Source of the DNA: Elusimicrobiota bacterium
Lineage (GTDB): Bacteria; Elusimicrobiota; Elusimicrobia; UBA1565; UBA9628
NCBI GenBank assembly: GCA_026388095.1
Contig: JAPLKL010000014.1
Coordinates: 1-64,000, forward strand
Direction: 5' to 3'
DNA length: 64,000 nucleotides
Shown here: in pieces, positions 26,307 to 33,844 of the stretch
Numbering within the stretch: position 1 is the stretch's first letter
Layout of the letters: every line of letters begins with the position of its first letter
Translations under genes and position numbers: made by a program
The notes under the pieces: generated by a model
Databases searched by the model: none
Told to the model about the DNA's origin: nothing
What the model saw: the letters and a program-made list of their open reading frames with translations, nothing else

Positions 26307-27038
26307 TCAGCGCAGGGCCAGCAGGGTCAGCTCGAAGACGACGATCGTGGGGACGGCCAGGGCGATCTGCGAGAACACGTCCGGCGGGGTCAGCGCCCCG
26401 GCCACGACGAAGGCTCCCAGATAGACGAAGCGCCAGCGCTCGCGCAGGGTCCGGCGCGAGACGATGCCCAGCCGGTTGAGCAACACCAGAACGATCGGCA
26501 TCTGGAACACCGCTCCGAAGGCCAAGGCGAGCCCCGTCACGAACCCCAGATAGCCGCTCAAGGTCATGAGCGGCCGTATCTCCTCGCTGCCGAAGGCCAG
26601 CAGGAACCGCATCGCCGACGGCACCACCACGAACATCGCGAGCGCCGCCCCCAGGGCGAAGAGGATGTAGGAGGCGGCCGCCAGGCCGAAGGCCAGCCGG
26701 CGCAGCCCCGGGCTGAAGGCCCGGGCCACGAAGAGCCAGACCTGGTGCAGGATCAGCGGCAACGAGGCCAGAAGCCCCGTGAAGGCCGCCGTCTTGAGCC
26801 GGACCATGAAGGCCTCGGTCGGCAGCGTGAACACCACGCCGCCCGCGCTGCGGGCCAGCCAGGTCAGCAGCTTGCCCGAAGCGCCGTAGCAGAGCACCGT
26901 CCCCGCGCACCAGTAGGCCAGACAAAAGACCAGACGCCGCCGCAATTCGATGATATGGTCGGTCAAAGGCTCGGAGGGGTCGCGCTCCGGTTCGGGCCGG
27001 ACCCCGGCAGCGCCGTCTAGGACAGAAGATACTGGCAC
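26307..27038 (-). CDS. tatC: TatC, twin-arginine translocase subunit
   Basis: TatC recognises twin-arginine signal peptides and forms the core of the Tat channel in the inner membrane. The 243-residue product has six hydrophobic segments. Family blocks include LTDHIIELRRRLVFCL at the N-terminus, PTEAFMVRLKTAAFTGLLASLPLILHQVW, FSPGLRR, an FGAVFQMPIVLVLLNRLGIV segment and AGALTPPDVFSQIALAVPTIVVFELTL. The start is GTG at 27038 with GAGGAG 8 bases upstream. It overlaps the preceding nucleotidyltransferase gene by 22 bases. No tatA or tatB is present in the window. Confidence 0.95.
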   Translation of the reverse strand: MPVSSVLDGAAGVRPEPERDPSEPLTDHIIELRRRLVFCLAYWCAGTVLCYGASGKLLTWLARSAGGVVFTLPTEAFMVRLKTAAFTGLLASLPLILHQVWLFVARAFSPGLRRLAFGLAAASYILFALGAALAMFVVVPSAMRFLLAFGSEEIRPLMTLSGYLGFVTGLALAFGAVFQMPIVLVLLNRLGIVSRRTLRERWRFVYLGAFVVAGALTPPDVFSQIALAVPTIVVFELTLLALR

Positions 27039-27418
27039 GCGTGGTGCTCCTCTTTGCCCGGGCTCCAGGGCAGCGCGACGACCCGCACGCCCAGCTCCCG
27101 CACGGCCGCCTCGGTGGCGGCGTCGGGCAGCCGCTGGTCATAGCCCAAAGCGAGTATGTCCGGACGCTCGCGGCGCAGGCTCTGGGCGAAGCTCCCCGCC
27201 GCGCCCACCACCACTTTGTCAGCCAAGCCCAGCTCCCGCATGCGCGCCAGGCGCTGCCGGGCCGGGACGGCGTTGGGCTTGTGGTTATGCGCGTCGTGAG
27301 ACAGGACCACGACCAGGCGGTCGCCCAGGGCCCGGGCCAGGCGCAGCGTGCGCAGGTGCGCCTTGTGCACGCGGTTGAAGCAGCCGGCCACGAAGACCGT
27401 CGTCTTGGGCTCGCTCAC
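27017..27418 (-). CDS. Small nucleotidyltransferase (cytidylyltransferase-like fold)
   Basis: The 133-residue product starts with TTVFVAGCFNRVHKAHLRTLRLARALGDRLVVVLSHD, the nucleotide-binding start of the cytidylyltransferase-like superfamily (TagD, archaeal RibL, FMN adenylyltransferases). The second His motif is HKAH instead of the usual HxGH. The C-terminal part has PDILALGYDQRLPD, close to the family GxDQ pattern. It could transfer AMP or CMP to a small phosphorylated substrate. It starts with GTG at 27418. The gene is coupled to tatC by a 22-base overlap, which looks like packing rather than a shared function. Confidence 0.82.
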   Translation of the reverse strand: MSEPKTTVFVAGCFNRVHKAHLRTLRLARALGDRLVVVLSHDAHNHKPNAVPARQRLARMRELGLADKVVVGAAGSFAQSLRRERPDILALGYDQRLPDAATEAAVRELGVRVVALPWSPGKEEHHACQYLLS

Positions 27419-27442
27419 GGCCCGGCCATTCTATCATTTTGG

Positions 27443-27448
27443 TACAAT
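27443..27448 (+). promoter_or_regulatory. -10 box (TACAAT), leaderless-type, for radical SAM gene
   Basis: TACAAT ends 6 bases before the ATG at 27455 with no Shine-Dalgarno sequence. Confidence 0.65.
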
Positions 27449-27454
27449 CGCCTC

Positions 27455-28435
27455 ATGGCGGTGGACTTTCGCTTCGTGCTGACCGGAGCCAAGCGGGTCT
27501 TCGACTCGCGGCCCATGTACGCCCAGCTGGTGGTCACGGACGACTGCAACCTGGCCTGCGCCTACTGCGATGAGTACCAGGCCAACGCGCCCCTGCCCCC
27601 TCGCGACGAGCTCAAGCGCCGCGTGGACCTACTGGACCGGCTGGGGGTCCAGGTCTACGATTTCCTGGGCGGCGAGCCCCTGCTGCACCCCGGCATCGCC
27701 GAGCTCGTCCGCCACGCCAAATCCAAGCGCGGCGGCTCCAACTTGGTCACCATCATCACCAACGGCTTCCTCCTGAAGGAGGAAACCGTGCGCGCGCTCA
27801 ACGCCGCGGGCCTGGACTTCATGCAGGTCTCGGTGGACTCCATCGAGCCCACGCAGATGTCCCAGAAGGCGCTCAAGACCCTCATGCCCCGCCTCCAAAT
27901 GCTGGCCAAGGAGGCGCGCTTCCAGGTCGAGGTCCAGACCGTCCTCAACGAGGCGACCCGGGACTCCTACGCCCAGTTCCGCGCCCTGCTCAAAGACCTG
28001 CCCTTCGCCTTCGGCTTCTCCATCATGCACGGCCGGGGCGGCCGCATCGCCATCCAGGGTTCCGAGTACCTGGCCTTGCTCGAGAAGTACGGGGTCTTCG
28101 AAGGCGTGAACTTCTACGGCCAGCACCTGCGCGAGATGCTCCAAGGCGATTTCTCCCGCCCTTGGCTTTGCTTGGCGGGGTCGAAGTTCCTTTATGTGAA
28201 CGGCAAGGGCGAAGCCCAATGGTGCGGCCAGCAGCGCGAATGCCGGCGCAAGCTGGAGGACATCGACCTAGCCTGGCTGCGCTCCAACCGCCGGCACAAG
28301 CCCTGCGAGCCCGGCTGCGCCCTGGGCTGCGTGCGCCTCATCTCAGCGACCTTGGGCGAGCCTTTCCAGACCCTGGGCGCGAGCCTCTCTTTGGCCCTGG
28401 GCCTGGGCAGGAAAGCGGGCGGCGGCAGCGCATAG
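27455..28435 (+). CDS. Radical SAM protein, SPASM-like, function unknown
   Basis: The 326-residue product has the cluster motif CNLACAYC (Cys31, Cys35, Cys38) and a FLGGEPLLHPG SAM-binding segment. The C-terminal part has several cysteines (WLCLAGSKFLYVNGKGEAQWC, QQREC, KPCEPGCALGC) that resemble a SPASM or twitch auxiliary iron-sulfur cluster. The overall shape recalls HpnH/MoaA-like enzymes, but I cannot assign a substrate. It stands alone, with no peptide precursor or transporter next to it. The long frame that starts at 27041 is not the real start. The likely start is ATG 27455 just after TACAAT. Confidence 0.85.
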   Translation: MAVDFRFVLTGAKRVFDSRPMYAQLVVTDDCNLACAYCDEYQANAPLPPRDELKRRVDLLDRLGVQVYDFLGGEPLLHPGIAELVRHAKSKRGGSNLVTIITNGFLLKEETVRALNAAGLDFMQVSVDSIEPTQMSQKALKTLMPRLQMLAKEARFQVEVQTVLNEATRDSYAQFRALLKDLPFAFGFSIMHGRGGRIAIQGSEYLALLEKYGVFEGVNFYGQHLREMLQGDFSRPWLCLAGSKFLYVNGKGEAQWCGQQRECRRKLEDIDLAWLRSNRRHKPCEPGCALGCVRLISATLGEPFQTLGASLSLALGLGRKAGGGSA

Positions 28436-28455
28436 CGATACCATAATACGCTTCC

Positions 28456-28484
28456 TTGACAGGCCCTGAAAAGGAATATAGACT
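28456..28484 (+). promoter_or_regulatory. Sigma-70-type promoter of DUF3015 gene
   Basis: TTGACA at 28456-28461 and TAGACT at 28479-28484 are exactly 17 bases apart. About 45 bases of leader follow, ending in AAAGGAG 5 bases before the GTG start. It is the most canonical promoter in the window and may be strong. Confidence 0.8.
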
Positions 28485-28535
28485 TACCTTGCTCTAAGGG
28501 GCAGGACGAACAGAATCCAGGGGAAAGGAGACACA

Positions 28536-29027
28536 GTGAAAAAAACGATGGTGATGGCGTTGGCAATGCTGACGTTGGCTTCGGCGGCGTACGCGCTGGG
28601 AGCCAGTGATCCGAACGCCGGATGCGGCTGGGGCACCAGCGCGTTCGAGGGTAAGACCGACAAGAAGCTGTATGCGCTCTTTGCGGCCACGACCAACGGG
28701 ACGTACACGCAGACCTTCGGCATCAGCTCCGAGACGGCGGGCTGCACGTTGAAGGGCGGCTGGGTCAAGAACGAGAAGAAAGCGGCGGTCTACGCCGAGG
28801 TCAACCTGCAGAGGATCTCCAAGGAGATGGCGCAGGGCGGCGGCGAGTACCTCACCGCTTTGGCCACGCTCTTGGGCTGCCAGAATGAGCAGGCCAAGCA
28901 GGCCTTCTTCAAGACGACCCAGAAGAACTACGAGTCCATCTTCACGACCGCCAGCATCGACTCGGCGACCATGCTCCGGAACCTCCGGAACGTGATGGCC
29001 GCTGACCCCACGCTCGCGACGCTCTAA
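28536..29027 (+). CDS. DUF3015 family secreted protein
   Basis: The 163-residue product has a signal peptide (MVMALAMLTLASAAYA). The mature part NAGCGWGTSAFEG, LYALFAATTNGTYTQTFGISSETAGC with paired cysteines is the DUF3015 signature of small periplasmic proteins found in Gram-negative bacteria. The function of the family is unknown. It starts with GTG at 28536 after a good Shine-Dalgarno sequence, behind a near-consensus promoter and before a very strong terminator. It is therefore probably expressed alone and at a high level. Confidence 0.9.
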   Translation: MKKTMVMALAMLTLASAAYALGASDPNAGCGWGTSAFEGKTDKKLYALFAATTNGTYTQTFGISSETAGCTLKGGWVKNEKKAAVYAEVNLQRISKEMAQGGGEYLTALATLLGCQNEQAKQAFFKTTQKNYESIFTTASIDSATMLRNLRNVMAADPTLATL

Positions 29028-29053
29028 AGCGGAACCGAGTTCGGGATCGAGGT

Positions 29054-29097
29054 ACGCGGGCGGGACGCCCCTGCGGCGTTCCGCCCGCGTCATTTTC
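29054..29097 (+). terminator. Rho-independent terminator after DUF3015 gene
   Basis: A 16-bp stem (29054-29069 with 29075-29090, one G-T pair) with a CCTGC loop is followed by CATTTTC. It lies immediately before the ATG of the DUF4105 gene. Confidence 0.9.
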
Positions 29098-29100
29098 AAC

Positions 29101-30990
29101 ATGCGCGCGATACTCGTCGGGCTGGCCTGTCTCCTGGCCGCGCGCGCGGCCTTCGGCCAGGACGCCGCCTACCGCGACGAACTCATCGGGCGCTCGCGCG
29201 AGCTCGAGCTCTCCGGGCTGCGCAAATGGCACCGGCTCCTGCATTACCAGGCGCGCGGGAAAGGGTGGCGCAGCGAAGCCGACGGAGCGAAGTTCTTCAT
29301 CTCCCCCCAGGGCCGGACCGACCCGGCGGCCGAACTCGAGGCGACCATCGCGTCCTTCTTCGGGCCGCCGCCGGCTGACGCCAAGTCCCAGCATCCCCAG
29401 TGCCGCTTCCCGGCGCGCTATGCCTGGCTCAAGGACAAGCTGGCCTTCGCCCCGGAGCGCCTCCCGGAACACCCCTGCCCCGACTTCGAAGCCTGGCGCA
29501 ACGCCATCGGCGCGCAGGCCGTCTCCTTGGTCTTCGCCGACGCCTTCCTGGGCAACCCCTCGTCCATGTACGGGCACACCTTCCTGCGCATGCACCGGCA
29601 GGCGGCCGGGGAGGGCGACGCCCTGCTGGACTACACGATCAACTTCGAAGGCATCCCGAATACCGACAACGTGATCCTCTACACCCTGCGGGGGGTCTAT
29701 GGAGGCTTCCGGGGCGAATTCTCGCTGATGCCCTTCTATATGAAGACGCAGGAGTACAGCAACCTGGAGTGCCGCGACCTCTGGGACTACCGCCTCAACT
29801 TCTCTGCGGCGCAGATCGACCTCCTGCTCAGGCACGCCTGGGAGATGGGCAGCACCTACTTCGACTATTACTTCTTCACCAAGAACTGCTCCTATCAGCT
29901 GCTGACTTTGCTGGAGTCGGCCGACGACTCCCTCGACCTCAGCGCGCGCTTCCCCCTGGCGGTCATCCCCGCGGACACCGTGCGCGTCCTGCTCTCCCAG
30001 CCGGGGCTCGCGGGCGAGACCCATTACCGGCCTTCTTTCGTGACCGAGATGAAGGCCCGGCGCGCCCGCCTCTCCGAAGGCGAGCTGGCCGCGGCCGCCA
30101 GGCTCGGCCGGAAGGTCGACGATGCGGAGCTCGGCGCGCTCCAGTCCTTCCCCCCCGGGCGCCAGGCCCTGGTCCTGGACTCCGCTCACGACTACCTGCT
30201 CTACAACAGCGGCTTCTACACGAAGCCGAGCACCGAGACGTCCACGGCAGAGCACGCCCTGCTCGTGGCTCGCGGCCGCCTGGGGGAGCCCCCCGCGCCC
30301 TTCACCATCCCGCCCCCCCGGCCCCTCGAGGCCGGCCACGACACGGCCCGAGCCGGCCTGGGCTTCGGGACGAACCGGAGGTTCTCCTTCGAGGAGCTGT
30401 CCTGGCGCGGCTCCCTGCACGACCTGCCCGCCTCCGACGACGGCTACATCCCCGACAGCCAGCTCGAGATGCTCAACGCTCGCCTACGCTTCGACAACAA
30501 CGGCCGACAGCCTTACATCGAGCGCCTCGACCTCTTCGACATCGTCGCGCTGACGCCATGGGACCCCTGGCTGCGCAAGCTCTCCTGGAGAATCTCGACC
30601 GGCGTGGACCAGGCCAAGGAGCTGGGCTGCAACGGCGCCTCGTGCATGTATTACGGCCTGGGCGGCGGCGCCGGCCTCTCGGCCCTGACCCACCTGGGCC
30701 GCCGCGAGCTCTTCTACGCCCTGGCCGAGGCGGATCTCGGCGCGGCCCCGGTTTTCGACCAGGGCTGGCGCTCGGGGGCCGGCGGGACCGCGGGCCTGAT
30801 GCTGGACCTGACGCGCTCCTGGAGGACGCTCTTCGAGGCGACCTACATCGGCTACGCGGGAAGCCCGGCCCAGCAGCGGCTGCGCTTGGCGAGCTCCTGG
30901 CACCTCAGCCGGGACGCGGAACTGCGCCTGAGCCTCGACCGCCGGGTCCCGGATGAGGAGGCGGGGCTCTCCTTCTTCCTGTATTTCTGA
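29101..30990 (+). CDS. DUF4105 (Lnb N-terminal-like) periplasmic protein
   Basis: The 629-residue product has a signal peptide (LVGLACLLAARAAFGQ). A domain of about residues 120-290 contains VFADAFLGNPSSMYGHTFLRM, DYTINFEG, GGFRGEFSLMPFYMK and TKNCSYQLLTLLE, with the conserved His and Cys of DUF4105. That domain is a papain-like fold related to the N-terminal part of lacto-N-biosidase LnbX. The C-terminal ~280 residues are beta-rich and end in YLSFFLYF, like an outer-membrane barrel (final Phe). It may be an outer-membrane-linked hydrolase. The activity is unknown. The next gene starts 2 bases after its stop. Confidence 0.87.
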   Translation: MRAILVGLACLLAARAAFGQDAAYRDELIGRSRELELSGLRKWHRLLHYQARGKGWRSEADGAKFFISPQGRTDPAAELEATIASFFGPPPADAKSQHPQCRFPARYAWLKDKLAFAPERLPEHPCPDFEAWRNAIGAQAVSLVFADAFLGNPSSMYGHTFLRMHRQAAGEGDALLDYTINFEGIPNTDNVILYTLRGVYGGFRGEFSLMPFYMKTQEYSNLECRDLWDYRLNFSAAQIDLLLRHAWEMGSTYFDYYFFTKNCSYQLLTLLESADDSLDLSARFPLAVIPADTVRVLLSQPGLAGETHYRPSFVTEMKARRARLSEGELAAAARLGRKVDDAELGALQSFPPGRQALVLDSAHDYLLYNSGFYTKPSTETSTAEHALLVARGRLGEPPAPFTIPPPRPLEAGHDTARAGLGFGTNRRFSFEELSWRGSLHDLPASDDGYIPDSQLEMLNARLRFDNNGRQPYIERLDLFDIVALTPWDPWLRKLSWRISTGVDQAKELGCNGASCMYYGLGGGAGLSALTHLGRRELFYALAEADLGAAPVFDQGWRSGAGGTAGLMLDLTRSWRTLFEATYIGYAGSPAQQRLRLASSWHLSRDAELRLSLDRRVPDEEAGLSFFLYF

Positions 30991-30992
30991 CC

Positions 30993-31832
30993 ATGCGGCG
31001 GCTCCCCCTCCTGCTGGCTCCGCTCGCGCTCGCCGCCTGCACGTCCGTCTTCTTCCAGCCGACGCGCCGTTTCTACGTCGCCCCGGAAGAATTCAAGCTC
31101 GAGTACGAAACGGTCCGATTCCGGTCTCAGGACGGGACCGGGTTGACGGGCCTGTACCTGCACGCCTCCACGGCTCCGGTCCGCGGCACGGTCATCCAAT
31201 TCCACGGCAACGGCGAGAACATGACCTCGCACTATGCCTACGCGGCTTGGCTCGCAGCCAGGGGCTACAACGTCTTCGCCTTCGACTACCGGGGCTACGG
31301 AGCCTCGCAGGGCATCGCGGGGATGCGGGGCGCCGTGGAGGACGGCATGGCGGCGGTCGATTATGTCATGGGGCGCCCGGACGTGGACCCGGCCCGGGTC
31401 GCGGTGTGGGGCCAGAGCCTGGGCGGCGCGCTGGCCATCGCGGCCCTGGGCTCGCGGCGCGGTCCCGCGGTCCGGGCCTTGGTGCTGGAGAGCACCTTCG
31501 ACTCCTACCGCGACATGGCCCAGGACGCCCTGTCGCGAAGCTGGCTGACCTGGCCTTTGCAGTGGCCGCTCTCGCGTCTGCTCATATCCGACCGCTACAG
31601 ACCCGCCAGATATGTCGATAGGCTGCCGCCCTGCCGCATCCTCGTCATGCACAGCGAGGCGGACCAGGTCGTGCCGTTCCGGCTCGGGCAGAGGCTCTTC
31701 TCGCGCCTGCCCGAGCCTAAGGAGTTCTGGAGGGTGGAGCGGGCCCGACACCTGGAGATCTTCGGCGACTACGGCGCGGTCTACAGGCCCCGGCTGACGG
31801 AATTCCTCGACCGCGCCTGGTCAGGCCGCTAG
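30993..31832 (+). CDS. Lipoprotein alpha/beta hydrolase
   Basis: The 279-residue product has a lipobox (LALAAC, Cys16). The hydrolase fold shows GNGENMTSH (oxyanion region), DYRGYGASQG, nucleophile elbow GQSLGGAL, an acid in HSEADQVVPF and the catalytic His in ARHLEIFG. This resembles the YfhR/ABHD13 group of serine hydrolases. It is probably an envelope-bound esterase or peptidase; the substrate is unknown. It is cotranscribed with the DUF4105 gene. Its TAG stop overlaps the opposing gene's stop in CTAG. Confidence 0.9.
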   Translation: MRRLPLLLAPLALAACTSVFFQPTRRFYVAPEEFKLEYETVRFRSQDGTGLTGLYLHASTAPVRGTVIQFHGNGENMTSHYAYAAWLAARGYNVFAFDYRGYGASQGIAGMRGAVEDGMAAVDYVMGRPDVDPARVAVWGQSLGGALAIAALGSRRGPAVRALVLESTFDSYRDMAQDALSRSWLTWPLQWPLSRLLISDRYRPARYVDRLPPCRILVMHSEADQVVPFRLGQRLFSRLPEPKEFWRVERARHLEIFGDYGAVYRPRLTEFLDRAWSGR

Positions 31833-33664
31833 AACAGGTCGCCGATGCCTGGTCCCGGGACGACCATGCGCGAAGCCGCCTCGAAGAAGGCGTGGTAGAA
31901 GGCGTACCAGCCCGCGAAGATACCCGCCACCACCAAGGCCAGCACGAGCGCGGCGCCGGCCAGCTTCCAGTAGCGCAGCGGGTCGGCCGTATCGGCCGGC
32001 CGGGAGGCCACGGAGCGCAGGACTTCTAAGGAAGCGGCGGCGCCCTTGCCGGGCAGGACGTAGGCATGCGCCATGCGCGGGTCAGCGCTGTTGCCCACGC
32101 TCAGGGCCAGCATGCCGGGCAAAGCCTTCTCCATGTTGCGGTCCGTCTCGTTGCCGGTGAAGGGCAGGGGACGGCCGGCGATGCGCTCGGCCAAGCGCTG
32201 TGCCAAGGCGGCCAGACGGCTGGGATGCTCCGGGCTCTGGGGCACGTACATGTTGTCGCCCAGAGCCAGGGCCTCCCAGGGCTCGACGCCCAGGGCTCCC
32301 GCGATGTATTTGACCGAGAAGGACTTGTCGACTATGGAGAACTGGATGTAGGCCGGGTTGGCCGGGTCCTTGGGCACGCGAGCGTTGACCTTCACGTCGA
32401 GCCCGCGCTTCCTGAGCTCCGCCTCGAAGAGGCGCGAGGCATTCTTGACCGCGGCCTCCGGAGTGCCCACGGCCAGCATCATGGCGTAGCTGTAGGGACC
32501 CCAGCTCTCGGCCGGGTTCTTGGCGTCGCCGGGGTGCTGGGAGGTGCCCAGAGCGGGCAGTTGGGACTTCAGAGCGGCGATGGCCTCCAGGACGGGGCCC
32601 CTGCGCGACTCATCGAACGCCGGGTACTCCCAGACCTTCACGGGCTCCCCCTTCTCGTCGTACCGGTAGACCTTGCCGCCGCTGACAGCCGCGACGTACA
32701 TGCCGGCGCGGTCCGCGGCCGGGATGGCGGCCAAGGATTCGAAGGCGCTGCGCTGGTTGCCGCCGGACACGTCCGTGCGGTCCGTGATGACCGCCACTTC
32801 CTTGCCCGCCTTGCGGATGGCGGCCAGGGCCGCGGCCATCTCCGGAGTCAGGACGCTGTTGTACGGCCCGAGGGTGTCGTCGAAATCGCTGAACACCACG
32901 CGCTTGTGCCCGGCCTCGGCCAGGACCGCGGCGGCCAGCTGCGGGCCGGACGGGGGCAGGCTCGCGGTCACGCCGAAGATGGAGGCCACGGCCGCGAGCA
33001 TCTTGCGCTTGACGTTGTAGGCGAAGCGGCCTTCCACGGGCTTGACCGCCTGCGCCGGAGCGGAGGGCTTGGCTGCGGCCTTCTCCACGGAGGGGGCCGA
33101 GGGTGCGAGCTGGGACGGGGAAGCCGCCTGCTCCGGAGCGGCCAGCACGGCGGCCGATATGTCTCCGGAGCCGACGGAGCGCCGGCCCGTGATGATGTCC
33201 TCCATGCGCTGGCCGGCGGAGGATGAATCCTCGGCGCCGATGTCCGGCTTCGCGATGACCTGGACCTCGGCGGATACCGCTTCGGAGAGCTTGGCCACCG
33301 GGGCCGAAGGCCCCGCGGCCTGCTCGGCCTGCGGCGCGGAGACCGGGACGGCCGCGGCCGGAGCCGCGAAGATGATGCCGGAGGGTGAAAGGACGGCGGC
33401 GGTCTTGACCGCGGCGGCCGCGGGGGCCGGGGTCAGCGTGGAAAGATTCGAGATGAGTCCCGGGGCGGCAAGGGACATGACCGGGGAGCCGACGCCGGAG
33501 ATCGTCTTGGACAAGCCCGCAGGCCCCGCGTTGGGCACAGCGGCCGTCTCGACCGTGGTCGCCACGCGCGCGGCGCCGGCCCATGACTGGCAGGCCCACA
33601 AGAGCGATGAGATGACGAGAGCGGCGACCGTCGTGTTCTTGCGGCGGGCCTGGGTTTCTGTCAT
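31829..33664 (-). CDS. Exported HAD-family phosphatase with C-terminal membrane anchor
   Basis: The 611-residue product has an N-terminal signal-like segment (VAALVISSLLWACQSWAGAA). About 190 residues of Ala/Pro/Val-rich low-complexity sequence lead to a HAD subfamily IIB domain: motif I VFSDFDDTL, motif II VITDRTD, motif III KSFSVKYIAGALG and motif IV ALGDN. One transmembrane helix lies near the end (AGAALVLALVVAGIFAGWYAFY). HAD IIB enzymes usually hydrolyse sugar or nucleotide phosphates in the cytosol, so an exported, anchored form is unusual. TATAAT lies 6 bases before the ATG and a GGCCCAG element 28 bases further up. Confidence 0.82.
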   Translation of the reverse strand: MTETQARRKNTTVAALVISSLLWACQSWAGAARVATTVETAAVPNAGPAGLSKTISGVGSPVMSLAAPGLISNLSTLTPAPAAAAVKTAAVLSPSGIIFAAPAAAVPVSAPQAEQAAGPSAPVAKLSEAVSAEVQVIAKPDIGAEDSSSAGQRMEDIITGRRSVGSGDISAAVLAAPEQAASPSQLAPSAPSVEKAAAKPSAPAQAVKPVEGRFAYNVKRKMLAAVASIFGVTASLPPSGPQLAAAVLAEAGHKRVVFSDFDDTLGPYNSVLTPEMAAALAAIRKAGKEVAVITDRTDVSGGNQRSAFESLAAIPAADRAGMYVAAVSGGKVYRYDEKGEPVKVWEYPAFDESRRGPVLEAIAALKSQLPALGTSQHPGDAKNPAESWGPYSYAMMLAVGTPEAAVKNASRLFEAELRKRGLDVKVNARVPKDPANPAYIQFSIVDKSFSVKYIAGALGVEPWEALALGDNMYVPQSPEHPSRLAALAQRLAERIAGRPLPFTGNETDRNMEKALPGMLALSVGNSADPRMAHAYVLPGKGAAASLEVLRSVASRPADTADPLRYWKLAGAALVLALVVAGIFAGWYAFYHAFFEAASRMVVPGPGIGDLF

Positions 33665-33670
33665 AAGGAC

Positions 33671-33676
33671 ATTATA
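33671..33676 (-). promoter_or_regulatory. -10 box (TATAAT), leaderless-type, for HAD gene
   Basis: Consensus TATAAT on the minus strand ends 6 bases before the ATG at 33664. The motif GGCCCAG (33698-33704) starts 28 bases upstream of the box in place of a -35 consensus. Confidence 0.7.
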
Positions 33677-33793
33677 GCCCGGCCCCTCGGCGGCGGGCTG
33701 GGCCGTTGGGGCAGAGGGGAAAGTTTTTCGGCCTAGGCCTTTGGACCCATACGAGCCTGGGCCTTCAGGCCCTTTTTCGGACCAAAGGGCCCA

Positions 33794-33799
33794 TATAAA
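33794..33799 (+). promoter_or_regulatory. Probable -10 box (TATAAA) for subtilisin gene
   Basis: TATAAA lies 45 bases before the chosen start. The upstream 70 bases are packed with GGCC/GGGCC-type palindromes (33731-33793), shared with the divergent HAD gene's control region. Confidence 0.5.
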
Positions 33800-33844
33800 C
33801 TACCCACAAGTCCTAACCATATGAAGCCGACAAGGAGAATCCGA

